From Agapanthus africanus (taxonomy: Eukaryota > Streptophyta > Magnoliopsida > Asparagales > Amaryllidaceae), in NCBI GenBank assembly GCA_030015575.1, contig CM057338.1, forward strand, positions 308,143,827 to 308,207,826: a stretch of 64,000 nucleotides of DNA, written 5' to 3'. The position numbers and the translations under genes were made by a program. Below the pieces are notes generated by a model. The model ran no database searches, was not told the DNA's origin, and worked only from the letters and a program-made list of their open reading frames with translations. Of the stretch, positions 11,601 to 29,516 are shown piece after piece (position 1 is the stretch's first letter; each line of letters starts with the position of its first letter).

Positions 11601-14600
11601 TATCTGTCTTCGGAAAAAAATGGTTTGTTTCGTTTATTGATGATCATACTAGAGTCCTTTGGCTGTTTTTGCTAAAGAAGAAATCAGAAGTTGAACAGGT
11701 TTTCAAAACCTTTTATGCCATGGTTGAAACACAGTTTAACACAAAAATTCAGAATTTTCGAAGTGACAATGGACGAGAATTTTTTAACGAAATCTTGGAA
11801 GATTTTTTTGCAAAGAAAGGCATCATTCACCAAAGTTCTTGCATTAATACACCGCAACAAAACGGTGTGTGGCTGAAAGAAAAAATAAACATATTCTTGA
11901 AATTGCTAGGGTATTATTATTCACCAACCATGTTCCAAAAACATTATGTAATGAAGCAATTTTAACAGCAACTTATCTTATTAATAGAATGCCCTCGAAA
12001 ATTCTCAATCTTAAAAAACATGTTGCCTTGTTAAAATCCCTCTACCCTCAAAGCCGTCTTGTAATCTCGGATCTGCCGTTGAAAATTTTTGGTTGTACCG
12101 TGTTTGTTCACGATCACAACCCCACTAGTGGTAAACTTGATCCAAAATCGAAAAAAATGTGTTTTCATTGGCTACGCCACGAATCAAAGCGGGTATAAAT
12201 GTTTTGATTCTTTATCAAATAAAATATTTATCACAATGGATGTGTTTTTTGAAAATAAATCTTTTTTTAAGCCTCTTCATGGGGAGACAAATAGTGAAGA
12301 CTCGGTTTCCATAAAAAATAGTCTTCCAAAAATACCCAATTTAATCCCACATACAAATTCACAAGATCTAGATTTTTTAAATCAAGACATTTTAGACCAG
12401 TCTTTTGAACACCTGGCAAACCAAAACAGTGAAAATTCACTGGACACTCAAAAAAAGGTCCTTGAAAACTCAGAAAATATGTCTGTTGAAAACTCGGTTC
12501 CTTTATGAGAAAATTCGGAAAAATCCCATAAAAATAGGAACACACCACCGACTCATAAAATAACTTGCCCCGTGGATTTAAATCCACCAGAAGCCGATGT
12601 GGAAATTAAAACTTACAAAAAGAAACAACGTGAAACAGGACTGGAAAAAACGCAACAGGAGCATTTAATTGAGAAAAATCCTTCTCCAGAAGCAGAGGCC
12701 GACTCTGTCCCAGCCGCACCAAGAATCCGACTCGAGAACAGAACCGGATCACAGTGAGCTGGATCTTCCCATAGCCCTTCGAAAGTCCACAAGGTCATGT
12801 ACTAGTCGTTCTTTGTATCCAATGTTAAAATTTGTGTCCTCAAATAATTTCTCATCCAGTTTTTCAGCCTTTACCTCTAATGTGTCTGCTGTGAAGATTC
12901 CAAAAACTGTACAGGATATTCTGAGAGCTCCAGAGTGGAGAAAGGCGATTTTCGAGGAGATGAATGCACTTGAGAAAAATCAGACTTGGAACATGGAGGA
13001 GCTGCCGAGAGGAAACAAGACTGTAGAATGCAAATGGGTATTCACATCAAAGTTTCGTGCAGATGGAACCCTAGAACGATATAAGGCGAGGCTTGTTGCT
13101 AAAGGGTTCAGTCAAACATACGGGATCGACTACACGGAGACTTTTGCACCTGTGGCTAAGCTAAACACGATCCGGATCTTGCTGTCAGTTGCAGTAAAGC
13201 TCGATGGGCGACTTCAACAACTAGATGTGAAGAACGCGTTTTTGAATGGAGACCTGGACGAAGAAGTGAACCTCCGCCGGGGTTTGAAAAAGGGTTCGGC
13301 TCCGAAGTGTGCAGATTGAAAAGATCACTTTATGGTCTTAAACAATCTCCACGGGCTTGGTTCAAACGTTTCCATCAGTTTGTGAAAGGGCCAGGATACA
13401 ATTAGGCTCAGGCAGATCACACCATGTTCTACAGAGTCTCGAGACATGAAAAAATTGCAATACTAATTGTTTACGTTGATGACATCATTGTTACGGGAGA
13501 TGACGAGGAAGAAGTCAACCAGTTAAAAGGAAGTCTCGCCAAGGAGTTCGAAGTAAAAGACTTGGGAGAATTGAAGTATTTCTTGGCTATGAAAATTGCT
13601 CGAAGTAAGAAAGGCATTGTCGTGTCTCAACGGAAGTATGTTCTCGATCTTCTCAAAGAAATAGGGATGGCAAACTGCAAACCTGCGGAGACACCGATAG
13701 ATCCGAATAAAAAGCTCGGAGAATTTACACTGAGCCCGCCAGTGGACATTCCACAATACCAGAGGTTAGTAGGAAAATTGATTTATCTCGCACACACACG
13801 TCCCGAAATCACCTTTGCAGTGAGTATGATAAGCCAATTTATGCACTCACCTCAAGAAGAGCACCTTGATGCAGCATATAGAGTTTTGAAGTATTTAAAG
13901 GGCGCACCAGGTTCTTCCAAAAAGGTGAGACTCGCAGCGTCGAAGTATTCACTGACGCGGATTGGGCAGGTTCTATCGTAGACAGGAAGTCAACTTCAGG
14001 GTATTGTACGTACGTGTGGGGCAATCTAGTTACATGGCGGAGTAAGAAACAAAGTGTTGTGGCAAGGAGTGGTGCGGAGGCAGAATTTCGAGCCATGGCC
14101 AATGGTATTTGTGAAGTTCCGTGGGTTCAACGGGTACTACAGGAAATAAAAACAGCCTATAACTCAGCCACTAAACTATATTGCGACAACAAAGCTGCTA
14201 TCAGCATAGCACACTATCCCGTACAGCATGACAAAACAAAGCATATTGAAGTCGACTGCCACTTCATCAAGGAAAAACTGGATGCCGGTACCATTTGTAT
14301 CCCTTACATTCCGACAAAAGAACAAACCACAGATATCTTTACAAAGGGACTATTCAAATCAGTATTCGAGAGACTCATAAGTAAGTTGGGCATGATGGAC
14401 ATCCACGCACCAACTTGAGGGGGTGTTGGAAATAGCCAGCAGTAAGATATTTCTCAGTAGTTAGAATCTGTTTATACTTAGAATCTGTTTGTAACAGAAT
14501 CTGTTTGTAATTTCCTTATTGTTTTCCTCATCTCTTCCTATACTCGTGTAACAAGGCTATAAAAGAGCCTCTCTGCATACTGAATTCTGTGTGAAAGAAA

Positions 14601-16386
14601 GTTCAATTCGCTTATAGCTTTAATTAGCCTCAGTATTATAAGCTGCGAAGATACATGAAGACATCTTATCCTCAGTTTACGACATTTATGAAATATTTCA
14701 TTTCCTTTTTTGTAGTATTTTCTTCATATCATACATTCATCCCCCCCTCCCTCCCTCCCTAGAGCCTGTCTTGTTCCTGCATTTAATCCAATTCTTGGTG
14801 CACAGCAGTGCCCTTGTTTAGGGAGTTTTTGGCATATATTTCGGTAGCAAACTATGATATTGCCTCCATTGTGCTGAGCTCAGGAGTTATTATTTTTCAT
14901 CCATCTGCTTTTATCATCACCACCATCATCTTACTTTAAATATATACTCTGTCGTCTCTCTCTCTCTCTCTCTCTCTTTCTCAATCTGAACACACATCTT
15001 TCATATCTCTCGTATATCTACATATGCACATGCATGCGAATGTATATGCACACGTAAATACACATGTATACACACACACACACACTAGATGCATATACAA
15101 ATACACGTGTATAGATATATACATCCACGTGTGTATACATACCCTCTCTCTCTCTCTCTCTCTCTCTCTGCGCGCCCGCTGTGTATCATGCTTTAAACCA
15201 TAAAAAACTGAAATTTATTTAACCAAATGACTTGATGATCTTGTAATTCTTCATATTTGATTTATAATACAACCTCATGTTTTTTTTATTTTAAAAGTAA
15301 ACTGTAAAAAAACTTTTTTATGTTTCTGTCAGTAATCTTCTATTTCATTAAGAAACATGTATTTCATATTTAGCTCCCACAAATTTTGTAAATGTTTTCA
15401 TGCCTCATATATCTACTAGTTCCATAAATAATAAACTTGCTTTCTTGTCACTAAACCCCCTAAAACCTATGCCTCCTTGACCTTTTGCCCGATTTCCCCA
15501 ATCCTGCAAATAACCATAGCAAATTGTTTAGTCACTGAAGTAACTATCTTGTATCCTCGCCAAGTAAGTTTGGGAATAACTTATGCTATGCTGGCTGTTG
15601 TCATTGTGCGCCTTCGAGGCCAACATCATTTTCCATTGGAAATCTTTCATTTTCTCTTCTCGACTTTTTTGTAGTCTGGGAGAATTTGGACATGACTCCA
15701 CTCGGTCATTTAGGTTATGATAAGACCCTCTCTTGTCCATTTCCCGCACTCAAGAATTCTTCGCTGATTAAGAGAGGGTCAGCTCAATAATAATTGACTC
15801 AAATTTTTCATGGAGTCGTGCTTCATAGCCGACCCCATTTTGATTGGAATAGGGCTTTAGATGATTGTGATGGTCCACAAGTAATGATTTTGATGACATA
15901 ATGTAACTTGAAACTGCATGACCTAACCACCCAGGTACATATTAGGCCATTTATCAGAATTTTCTATGGCCTCAACGTTATGGTGCATATAGGTGCTCAT
16001 TCATCCAATGCAAGAGTATGTGCCACAGATTTATGCAGTTTTACAACAAAAATCGACTATGTCGGACTAGGATTCTAGATTTCCCTTTTCTTATATATTC
16101 CTATCTAATTGCTATTGCAACAAGCTTATCGTTGATCTCAATCACAGGTATCAGCAACGACAACACTTGGTAGATGTAACCGAGATCTTCAACCAACTCA
16201 GCAGAGAAAAGAAGCGGAGACTCATGAAGCTTATCTACAATGTTCTCCTTCTCTTCTTATCTTTGTTCTGGTAAATGGCATTAGTTTTTTTATTACTGAT
16301 TATAAAATACATCTCTCTCGCAAGTTGAGCTGATCTTTGCACGATAATGTAGGATGATCTGGAGTGTCTTGGCCGACGATGAGTAG
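5610..16386 (+). CDS. Cornichon family ER cargo receptor, 4 exons, 137 aa
   Basis: Cornichon proteins are small three-span ER membrane receptors that load membrane cargo into COPII vesicles. Exons are 5610-5684, 8261-8442, 16148-16270 and 16353-16386. All junctions are GT-AG and the phases close to 414 nt including TAG. Exon 1 encodes the first membrane span ([14 protein letters not shown]). Exon 2 carries the family signature [14 protein letters not shown] and the span around G-H-W-L-M. Exon 3 gives [12 protein letters not shown] plus a third span, and exon 4 ends [10 protein letters not shown], an acidic tail typical of plant members. Length fits plant homologues. Introns are 2576, 7705 and 82 bp. 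Intron 2 contains a whole copia element and a LINE tail, yet the coding sequence is undamaged. The start lies behind a GA-rich leader (5550-5605). Identity is firm; which cargo it serves cannot be read here. Confidence 0.95.
6958..7056. repeat. 49-bp tandem duplication in cornichon intron 1
   Basis: CCATGAAACCCAAGCAAATG followed by AGTTTGTATTATAAAT occurs at 6958 and again at 7007, nearly identical, so the duplication is recent. The rest of intron 1 (5685-8260) shows nothing assignable. Confidence 0.8.
9168..9190 (+). other. Potential G-quadruplex, four G5 runs, in cornichon intron 2
   Basis: Four runs of five G are separated by single A residues on the sense strand, after a GA-rich tract from 9132. 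This spacing is close to ideal for a very stable intramolecular G-quadruplex in DNA or pre-mRNA. Confidence 0.75.
9293..9509 (+). mobile_element. 5'-truncated RTE-type LINE tail with target-site duplication
   Basis: Translation gives [18 protein letters not shown] followed by L-D-P-A-stop, the last residues of the same LINE protein found in enolase intron 9. The 3' end is CAGTTGTTGTTATTG, typical of RTE tails. AATACCAAT occurs directly before (9284-9292) and after (9510-9518) as a target duplication. It is a dead 217-bp copy, sense to cornichon. Confidence 0.85.
9878..10870 (+). pseudogene. gag: copia gag with degenerate zinc knuckle
   Basis: The frame opens at ATG 9878 and shifts near the A7 run at about 9920. 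The main gag frame then runs to about 10500 with [12 protein letters not shown] and the conserved W-E-T-V-R-E-M-Y and [13 protein letters not shown] motifs of copia gag, which packages element RNA in particles. After another shift the zinc knuckle appears as [14 protein letters not shown]: the first Cys of the usual C-x2-C-x4-H-x4-C is Tyr, so metal binding is probably lost. The frame closes at a stop near 10816. Confidence 0.85.
10926..14418 (+). pseudogene. pol: copia pol: protease, integrase, reverse transcriptase, RNase H, frameshifted
   Basis: Protease active site D-S-G-A-T-D-H-M is at about 10988. The integrase zinc finger region follows (H-F-R-L-S-H-P, then F-E-V-C where one Cys is lost), then the catalytic stretch with H-S-D-I-W-G-P, F-I-D-D-H-T-R and R-S-D-N-G-R-E-F. 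The frame breaks at Q-Q-N-G-V (11869) and continues as A-E-R-K-N. A linker follows, then RT from about 12900 ([12 protein letters not shown]) with N-A-F-L-N-G-D-L and the intact Y-V-D-D box at about 13473. RNase H ([10 protein letters not shown]) lies at 14060-14410. Breaks at about 11869, 12198, 12508, 12757, 13319, 13404 and 13981 rule out a functional polyprotein. Confidence 0.9.
14956..15169. repeat. CT microsatellites and CA-rich tract
   Basis: Two (CT)n tracts, 14956-14977 and 15144-15169, flank a stretch of ACAC/ATATAC motifs. The remainder of intron 2 (14622-16147) has no other recognisable feature. Confidence 0.85.
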
Positions 16387-17070
16387 GCAAGGTCAATGTA
16401 ACCTTATTTATCAGGTGAAAAGTGCTTCAGCTGTAAGTATCCAATAATCATTGTTCTTAAGCCACTTGGCTTAAAAATATTGATTGTGTTAAGACAATTT
16501 GGTGCCTCTAAATCAAGGTTGTGTATTGATGACCATGTCATGAGCTCCAGGCATCCGAAATTTGCGAGCAAGATCTATTTATTGAAGCTGTAAACATGAT
16601 GTGAATTCTCAATTATTTATTCTATTTGAGATGTATTAGCCACATAATGCATGAGGGTTACCAAAGGTTGATGTATATGTACAAATGGACAGCTTTGTAT
16701 CATTCCTATTTGTTGGGACAATTTAGTTCTTGTGCATTATTATGCCTTTTAATCATGTGAAGAGGCGGTAGAGACATATCTGTGGCAAATGTACGAAGTG
16801 AGTTTAAAACTAATGTACTTTTGATTGCGCTGTGATTACACTCCAAAAATAAGATGATCATTATATTAAAAATATATACAGCTGATATCTTATTATCATG
16901 GCAAAATCATGTTGATTAGTCATGGGGATGGATTTTCTCCTAGCAAAAAGGATTTACTATGGACTCCTAAGGCAATGATGCTATGTGTCCCTTGGTTTTG
17001 ACAGGCTTATGATTTGATCTGTTACACATATTTGTAGGAAGTAAAGTTGGGATCGCCCATCAATTGGATT

Positions 17071-17126
17071 TAGCTCAGTTGGTACCAATTTCCTTTCTAT
17101 TATGAAAGCTTGTAAGTTCGTGATCC
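17071..17126 (+). mobile_element. SINE-like, tRNA-derived Pol III promoter
   Basis: TAGCTCAGTTGG (17071-17082) is a perfect A box, and AGTTCGTGATCC (17115-17126) is a good match to the B box GGTTCGANTCC. The 32-bp spacing is that of tRNA genes. The sequence between cannot fold into an anticodon arm, so this is not a tRNA gene. Plant SINEs have this head, but ends and target duplication could not be fixed. Confidence 0.5.
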
Positions 17127-17601
17127 TTAAATGGGTTCGGTTGATATGGGAAAAAAAATTTGGGAAAATTTGCAACCATTAGATTCAAGAGAGATTCAAG
17201 AGAAAGGTGTATTAAAAACACATTAATTGTATGTGTTTTTCTTGGAATATGTTGATTACAATGAAGCGGTGGTAGAGTTGAGTTTTGGCCAACCTAAGAG
17301 TGAGTTTTAACCAACTATTACATGTAATTTTTTGAAACAACTGGATTCTTTTTCGAAATAAACATGTAATCTTAATTTTTTTAAAGAACTGGATTCTGTT
17401 TACAACTTTCTATTTATTTCCAACATAAACTCTAAATTCTCTAGCACGGTTATAAAAGGATTGTGCAGCAATTCTCTAGCAGGGTTCTTGATATACAGTA
17501 ACGGTATATATACATTAATCAAATTTCAAATATATAAAAGTAATGTGACCTATCCCTCAGTTTGCAAGCTCCATCAACTCATTTCCTTGACATTTCTTTG
17601 A

Positions 17602-17778
17602 CTACATCATACCCGAAGGAGGCCGAAGGCCAATCATAAGGGTTTTACCTCGCCGAAGCTCCCCGGTTTGGCTTTGAACCGTTTTGATGGCTTTGCCACA
17701 ATCTGTGGCTCCCCTTATGATCCCTTGTCGCTGCAGCTCCACAGATGCTTCTTCAAGAACTTGGATGTCACTATCTTG
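17602..17778 (-). other. Short open stretch of unknown origin
   Basis: Fifty-eight codons are open between two stops, with unusually GC-rich, non-repetitive content for this region. It reads L-E-E-A-S-V-E-L-Q-R-Q-G-I-I-R-G then L-M-I-G-L-R-P-P-S-G-M-M-stop. No start ATG precedes it. It may be a fragment of a gene or transposon protein; I do not recognise a family. Confidence 0.25.
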
Positions 17779-19051
17779 TCACACTCACGACGGTTTCCGA
17801 TATAAACACCATTCTGTCCTTTTGATATCTAAGTTGTAGCTTTTGCCATCTTTGTTGTAGAGAAAATCGCCAACACTTTTTTTGATTCTTCACGGATCTG
17901 GTATTTGTTTGAGAAAAGTGATTTATAACTTTCTATTGCATAATAATACAACCCATTCTTATCTAAAAAATCATTCTTATTCTTACCACACAGATTTTCT
18001 AAGTATATTATCTATTAGCATAATTATTATAAGCATTATTCTCTTATTATAATACATTTAGCATGATTTGACAAAGCTCAGAAAAAGCAATTTGTAAACT
18101 TATGATTCAGCTTCAAAAAGACTTATACTCGAAAAATATTTATACTGTGAAATCATTACCATGATAATTATCTAATCTATCGAATGAGGATTTTTGTGAT
18201 AATATGGATTTTATTTCTTTTAACATATCTTAAATCTATACCGGAAAAGGGATATATTAGTATGCCACTAACGTCATCAATAATGAATTCATTTTTGGGA
18301 ATTTTTAGCAAAACTCGGTCTCCAACATTTCAAATGATAAGCTTTTTTAGTAATCTTATCTTTTCAATTATTTTCAAGTGGCCTAATTAATTATCCACCT
18401 TCTCACCAAAAAAAAAACTGTGTTTTTGGCACAGACCGTTGAAACAAAATATAAATATTCTTCACATATCAATTTTTACAATTTCAGCCATTTCAGAAGA
18501 CTCGATTCTTATACAAAATCAAAATATTACACCTCATACCTTTCATACAAATCACAACGCTTCTACCGCATGAAGCATGATGCAATGATAGAAAATTGCT
18601 TAAAATATATCATGCATTTGAAGCTAGAAGATTAAAGAAAAAAGTTTCATTTTGTAAGCATTAATTTAGAACTTTGACATGACACCATTGACTTTTAAAA
18701 GCGCCATACACCCCTTGAATGGTATTTTCACTCAAAAAAATGTCATACTTATTTTATTTTGGGTCTATTCAGCTTAGTTACTGGGAGTTCAGGGGTTACT
18801 TGATCAACTCAAGCCTTCACAAGTTAAAAAACCTTCAAATAAATTTTTTACTTCAAGAGGTTTCTTAGAATTTTTAAAGTTTAATAGTGTTATCTCAAAA
18901 ATCCCGATATCGAGATGTTATATAATATTTACCCAAAAAAATATTATAAGAAAAATGACAAGCAAATGTTGGGCTATTTTTATATCCCTCATATCCCTCG
19001 CTAACTTCTCTATTATTTAAAAAAAAACACTCTAATCTTAATTCTTATGTT

Positions 19052-19225
19052 ATTTTATATTTCTCCAATCACATTTGCCATCCATCTAAACATTATTTTA
19101 TATTTCTCCATTTCACATTTGCAATCTAAATATTAACCTTCTGTTCCATATTTCTTCTTTTCACATTAGCCATCTAAATATTAACCTTTTCTTCTTTTTT
19201 CACATTAGCCATCTAAATATTAACC
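19052..19225. repeat. Tandem repeat of about 50 bp
   Basis: Three to four diverged copies share TTCACATTAGCCATCTAAAT followed by ATTAACCTT, preceded by TATTTCTCC. It is non-coding. 19226-19860 after it shows nothing assignable. Confidence 0.65.
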
Positions 19226-19924
19226 TTCCGTTGCACCAACAATCGACATTGTTATTTAACTAAAATTAGGATCTTGGTGAATTGATAATAATAGTTTGAT
19301 AGAAATAACCAGGGTTAACATAAAACTGAATTGGATTTCGGATGGAAAATTTTAAAATAAGAAATACGAAATATCTTGATGGATTTAAGGGAAGAAAATA
19401 AAAAAATATTGATAGATAAAAGGGGAGATCTTTAAGAATAAAAGATAATTCGAGAAAGGAAATTTTAAAAAATTATCCATAAATGTTTCTCCAAATCATA
19501 AGAACAAAATTGGATAATTATCACGACAGTTCAGATAAAACGAATCAAGAACCCTAACATCCTCCATTGGTCTTTAAAAAATTTGTTAACCTGTGAAATA
19601 ATTTCTAAGACATTTTTTAAATCTAACGAAGTTTAGCGCATCTTTTGTTATCTTATCTCAACGCATTGTCATCATATAAACTCACAAGAAATACCCACAA
19701 CATTTTAAAACCATATTTATAGATGAAAAACCGGAACTTAATATCCCAAGCAATTAACTACAACAGAACAGAAATTAGCCAACATAGAAAATTTAAGGCC
19801 TGATATAAAGTAGGAAACGGAAACACAACATTAAAGCTATCATAACAACTTAATAACACAAATTCATTCTACAGAGTAAAACCTTTGAAAGGTTTCCCGG
19901 ACAGCAATGGAAACATAAAATTCC

Positions 19925-19930
19925 TTTATT
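19925..19930 (-). terminator. Candidate poly(A) signal of enolase
   Basis: AATAAA on the minus strand lies 129 bases downstream of the enolase stop codon, a normal plant 3' UTR distance. Confidence 0.55.
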
Positions 19931-20058
19931 CCCACTCAACTCTGCCCACAGAGAAGAGACACTAGAGTTTCAACACAAAACCAAAAGACCAAACACAACA
20001 CCAAAATTTATGAAGCACAGCATCACCTGTGCAACATACTTCTTTTTCTCCGAGGGAA

Positions 20059-27331
<7,273 letters not shown>

Positions 27332-27443
27332 TAGCAAAAAGCTCGAGATCTCTGATGAAAACGAAGAAGAATTTTGATTTGTCCGGAGGGAGTTTAATTA
27401 ATTGGAATCGGAATGACGAAGAAATAAAATGAGCAGGGGATGA

Positions 27444-27450
27444 ATTTATA
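27444..27450 (-). promoter_or_regulatory. Candidate TATA box of enolase
   Basis: TATAAAT on the minus strand lies about 113 bases upstream of the enolase ATG, giving a leader of roughly 80 bases. It is preceded by CCTGTGATCAC. It is the only good TATA-like element close to the start. Confidence 0.55.
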
Positions 27451-28289
27451 GTGATCACAGGTGTAGGGTTCAGGCTTCAAAGCCCACGGATTGATTAATC
27501 GTGGCCGTTGGATTCTTGCGAGGTAGCGGAAAGTTTGAGGCAGGAACGGAAAGAGGGTTTGACGGCACCCTTTTTGTTACCCAGTGTTTCGAAGTGGGGT
27601 CCACAGATGTTGGGCGAAATCGAGTGCATTTCCGCTGTATAAAGATTTTGGTTTTGCCTTCTTGGTCGTCCCGTATTGTGTTTGAGGGAGATCCTCACGC
27701 ACCCACCACGTGCGACCTTTGGATCTCATCATACTGGGAACGGCATATTCGATGGGAAAACTGGAAACACAATGGGCTTGTGTGGGCCCCACTTGCAAAC
27801 AAAATCCAAAAGCCCCGTTCTATTAAATATTTATATTAAACAGAATTTGGCACGTGTGTGACGCACGGTTGTATTTTTGGACATAAATTAATTGAAATAA
27901 TGTAGGTTTTAGAAGGCTTTTAGATACAAGGATTTTTTATTTTATAAGAATTCTAAAAGTCGGTTATTTTTTTATAGAAAAATCTCAAAACCATAAGATT
28001 TTTTTGGATGAGCGCTGTTATTGTTATATTATTTAAAGTTGGTGCTTTGGTTGCTTAGAAAGTTCTAAAAGTGAAGTTTTAGCTCCTATTTTAGGTTTGA
28101 GTATGAATTTTAAAGTTTGGTGTGAGTAAAGTAGACTTTTCTTTTCTTTTCTTTTTTTTTGAGATAAGATTTTAGTCCATTATTGCAATCTTTTTTCTTT
28201 ATCTTTTATTGTATGTTCCATAAAGTCTAGAATTGTTCATGAGCTGAAATATACAAATCAATTAGGGGTTATTGGTTTTGGATTCTTTC
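27451..28289. other. Enolase upstream region, non-coding
   Basis: 27451-27830 is GC-richer than its surroundings and probably includes the enolase promoter. Apparent open stretches on both strands overlap each other and resemble nothing I know. 27840-28289 is AT-rich without assignable features. Confidence 0.45.
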
Positions 28290-28560
28290 ATTCGGTTGGA
28301 TTTTTATTTGGATTGTATTTTATGGTGTTATTAATTTTGGACTCGGATTTTGGATTTTAAAATCTAGCACTATTGGTTATGGACTCGGATTTGGATTTTA
28401 AAATCTAGCGTTATTGGTTATTGATTGTGGAATTATTGATTGTGTATTCGGATTTGGATTTTAAAATTTAACGTTATTTGATGTGGACTTGGATTTCAAA
28501 ATTTTATATTATTGGTTTATTGGACTCAAATTTGGATTGGACTCTAAAAGTCCAAATTTC
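28290..28560. repeat. Degenerate tandem repeat, GGATTTTAAAATCTAGC units
   Basis: GACTCGGATTTGGATTTTAA followed by AATCTAGCGTTATTGGTTAT recurs four to five times at about 50-65 bp spacing. Each unit includes the small palindrome GATTTTAAAATC. Confidence 0.65.
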
Positions 28561-28749
28561 AAGTCCAACCATATAAAGCAAAGCTACGAAAATTGGAAAA
28601 AAAAAAGTTGAAGAAAAAAATGTGGAGACTTTCTTTTGTGTTTGGACTTTGAGACATATCAATCTTCATGAACTTTTTCAAACATGAGAAAATTTATTTT
28701 TCTTGTTATTCTTGATCTCATTTCATTTTTATTTATATTTTAATTAATT

Positions 28750-29516
28750 ATTGTTGAAGTTAAAAAATTAACTCCCAAAAGATAAATACCAATATAGGTA
28801 TTTAATAAATATTTATATAGTATATCGTATTTAATCAAAGAAACGGGTCAAATGATCAAGAATTTGATCAATTCAAGCCCAAAGTTGATGCATATGGCAT
28901 CACAAACAATCAAAGAACTTGTTTTATGTAAGTGGGACCCCCTAGGCGGTCCCCCTTAAACAATTCAAAAAGAATTGTTTTTTAGGTGGTTCCTGACAAT
29001 CGGTAGCCCCCTCCTGACGTTGAAACTCCCCTACCGCTATCGGGAGGTCTCCATTTTGGATGTCCCGGTCCATTTTGCCAAGCAGTGTCGGGACCCCTTC
29101 AAAATAGACGGTTTTACCTATTTTTAAAGGGGAGTGGGGGGATTATTCACCTCCATCCACCCTGAGAACGTGGTGAATGGTGCTTTAACCACTCCCGCTC
29201 CCTAGATAAATATATGTACTTCTAAAAACGAGAGGATACGGGATGGGATTTCTTTCTTTACAGTCTTAACAAGAAAATTGATAAGTGTTCTTAGGTTTTT
29301 TTTGAAAGAAGAATAAGGTGAGACATATAGGAATGGGATCTCTATTCCTCTCTCCTTTTCATACTCTCTCTTTCTATCTTTATCATCTTTTCTCTCTCTC
29401 TCTCTCTCTATCTGTGATCAAGGATCAATAAAAGATCCAAAAAAACTTTTATAAGTTTTCATCTCCAATGGAGAAAATTCGATAGTCATGGTCATGGGTC
29501 CCTACTCCTTTAATAA
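28750..29516. mobile_element. LTR-like segment of uncertain extent
   Basis: A possible start TGTTGAAG (28752), a GC-rich middle (28930-29200), a TATA-like AAATATATG (29207) and a pyrimidine tract before GATCAATAAAAGATCC (29424) resemble a retrotransposon LTR. Flanking duplications do not match, so ends are unproven. A stable hairpin, AAACAATTC-AAAAA-GAATTGTTT (about 28959-28981), is present. Confidence 0.35.

Larger units (their letters stand above)
9611..14616 (+). mobile_element. Complete Ty1/copia retrotransposon, inactivated, inside cornichon intron 2
   Basis: It is 5006 bp long and flanked by the 5-bp duplication GCTTT (9606-9610 and 14617-14621). LTRs are 9611-9788 (178 bp) and 14424-14616 (193 bp). 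They differ by a roughly 17-bp indel and by my count about 8-10 substitutions, so the insertion is not recent. The primer binding site TGGTATCAGAGC (9789-9800) matches initiator tRNA-Met. A G-rich polypurine tract (TTGAGGGGG, 14415-14423) precedes the 3' LTR. Both LTRs keep a CTATAAAAGAG promoter motif. Domain order gag-protease-integrase-RT-RNase H is that of copia. Several frameshifts and stops make it non-autonomous. Confidence 0.95.
16387..19050. other. AT-rich intergenic region between cornichon and enolase
   Basis: It contains the cornichon 3' UTR (end not determinable), a SINE-like piece and one weak coding remnant listed separately. Otherwise only AT-rich sequence and short open stretches without codon structure are visible. 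Confidence 0.6.

Noticed and set aside
17071-17126. tRNA gene
   Set aside because: A and B boxes are present but no acceptor stem, anticodon arm or T arm can be folded; treated as SINE-like.
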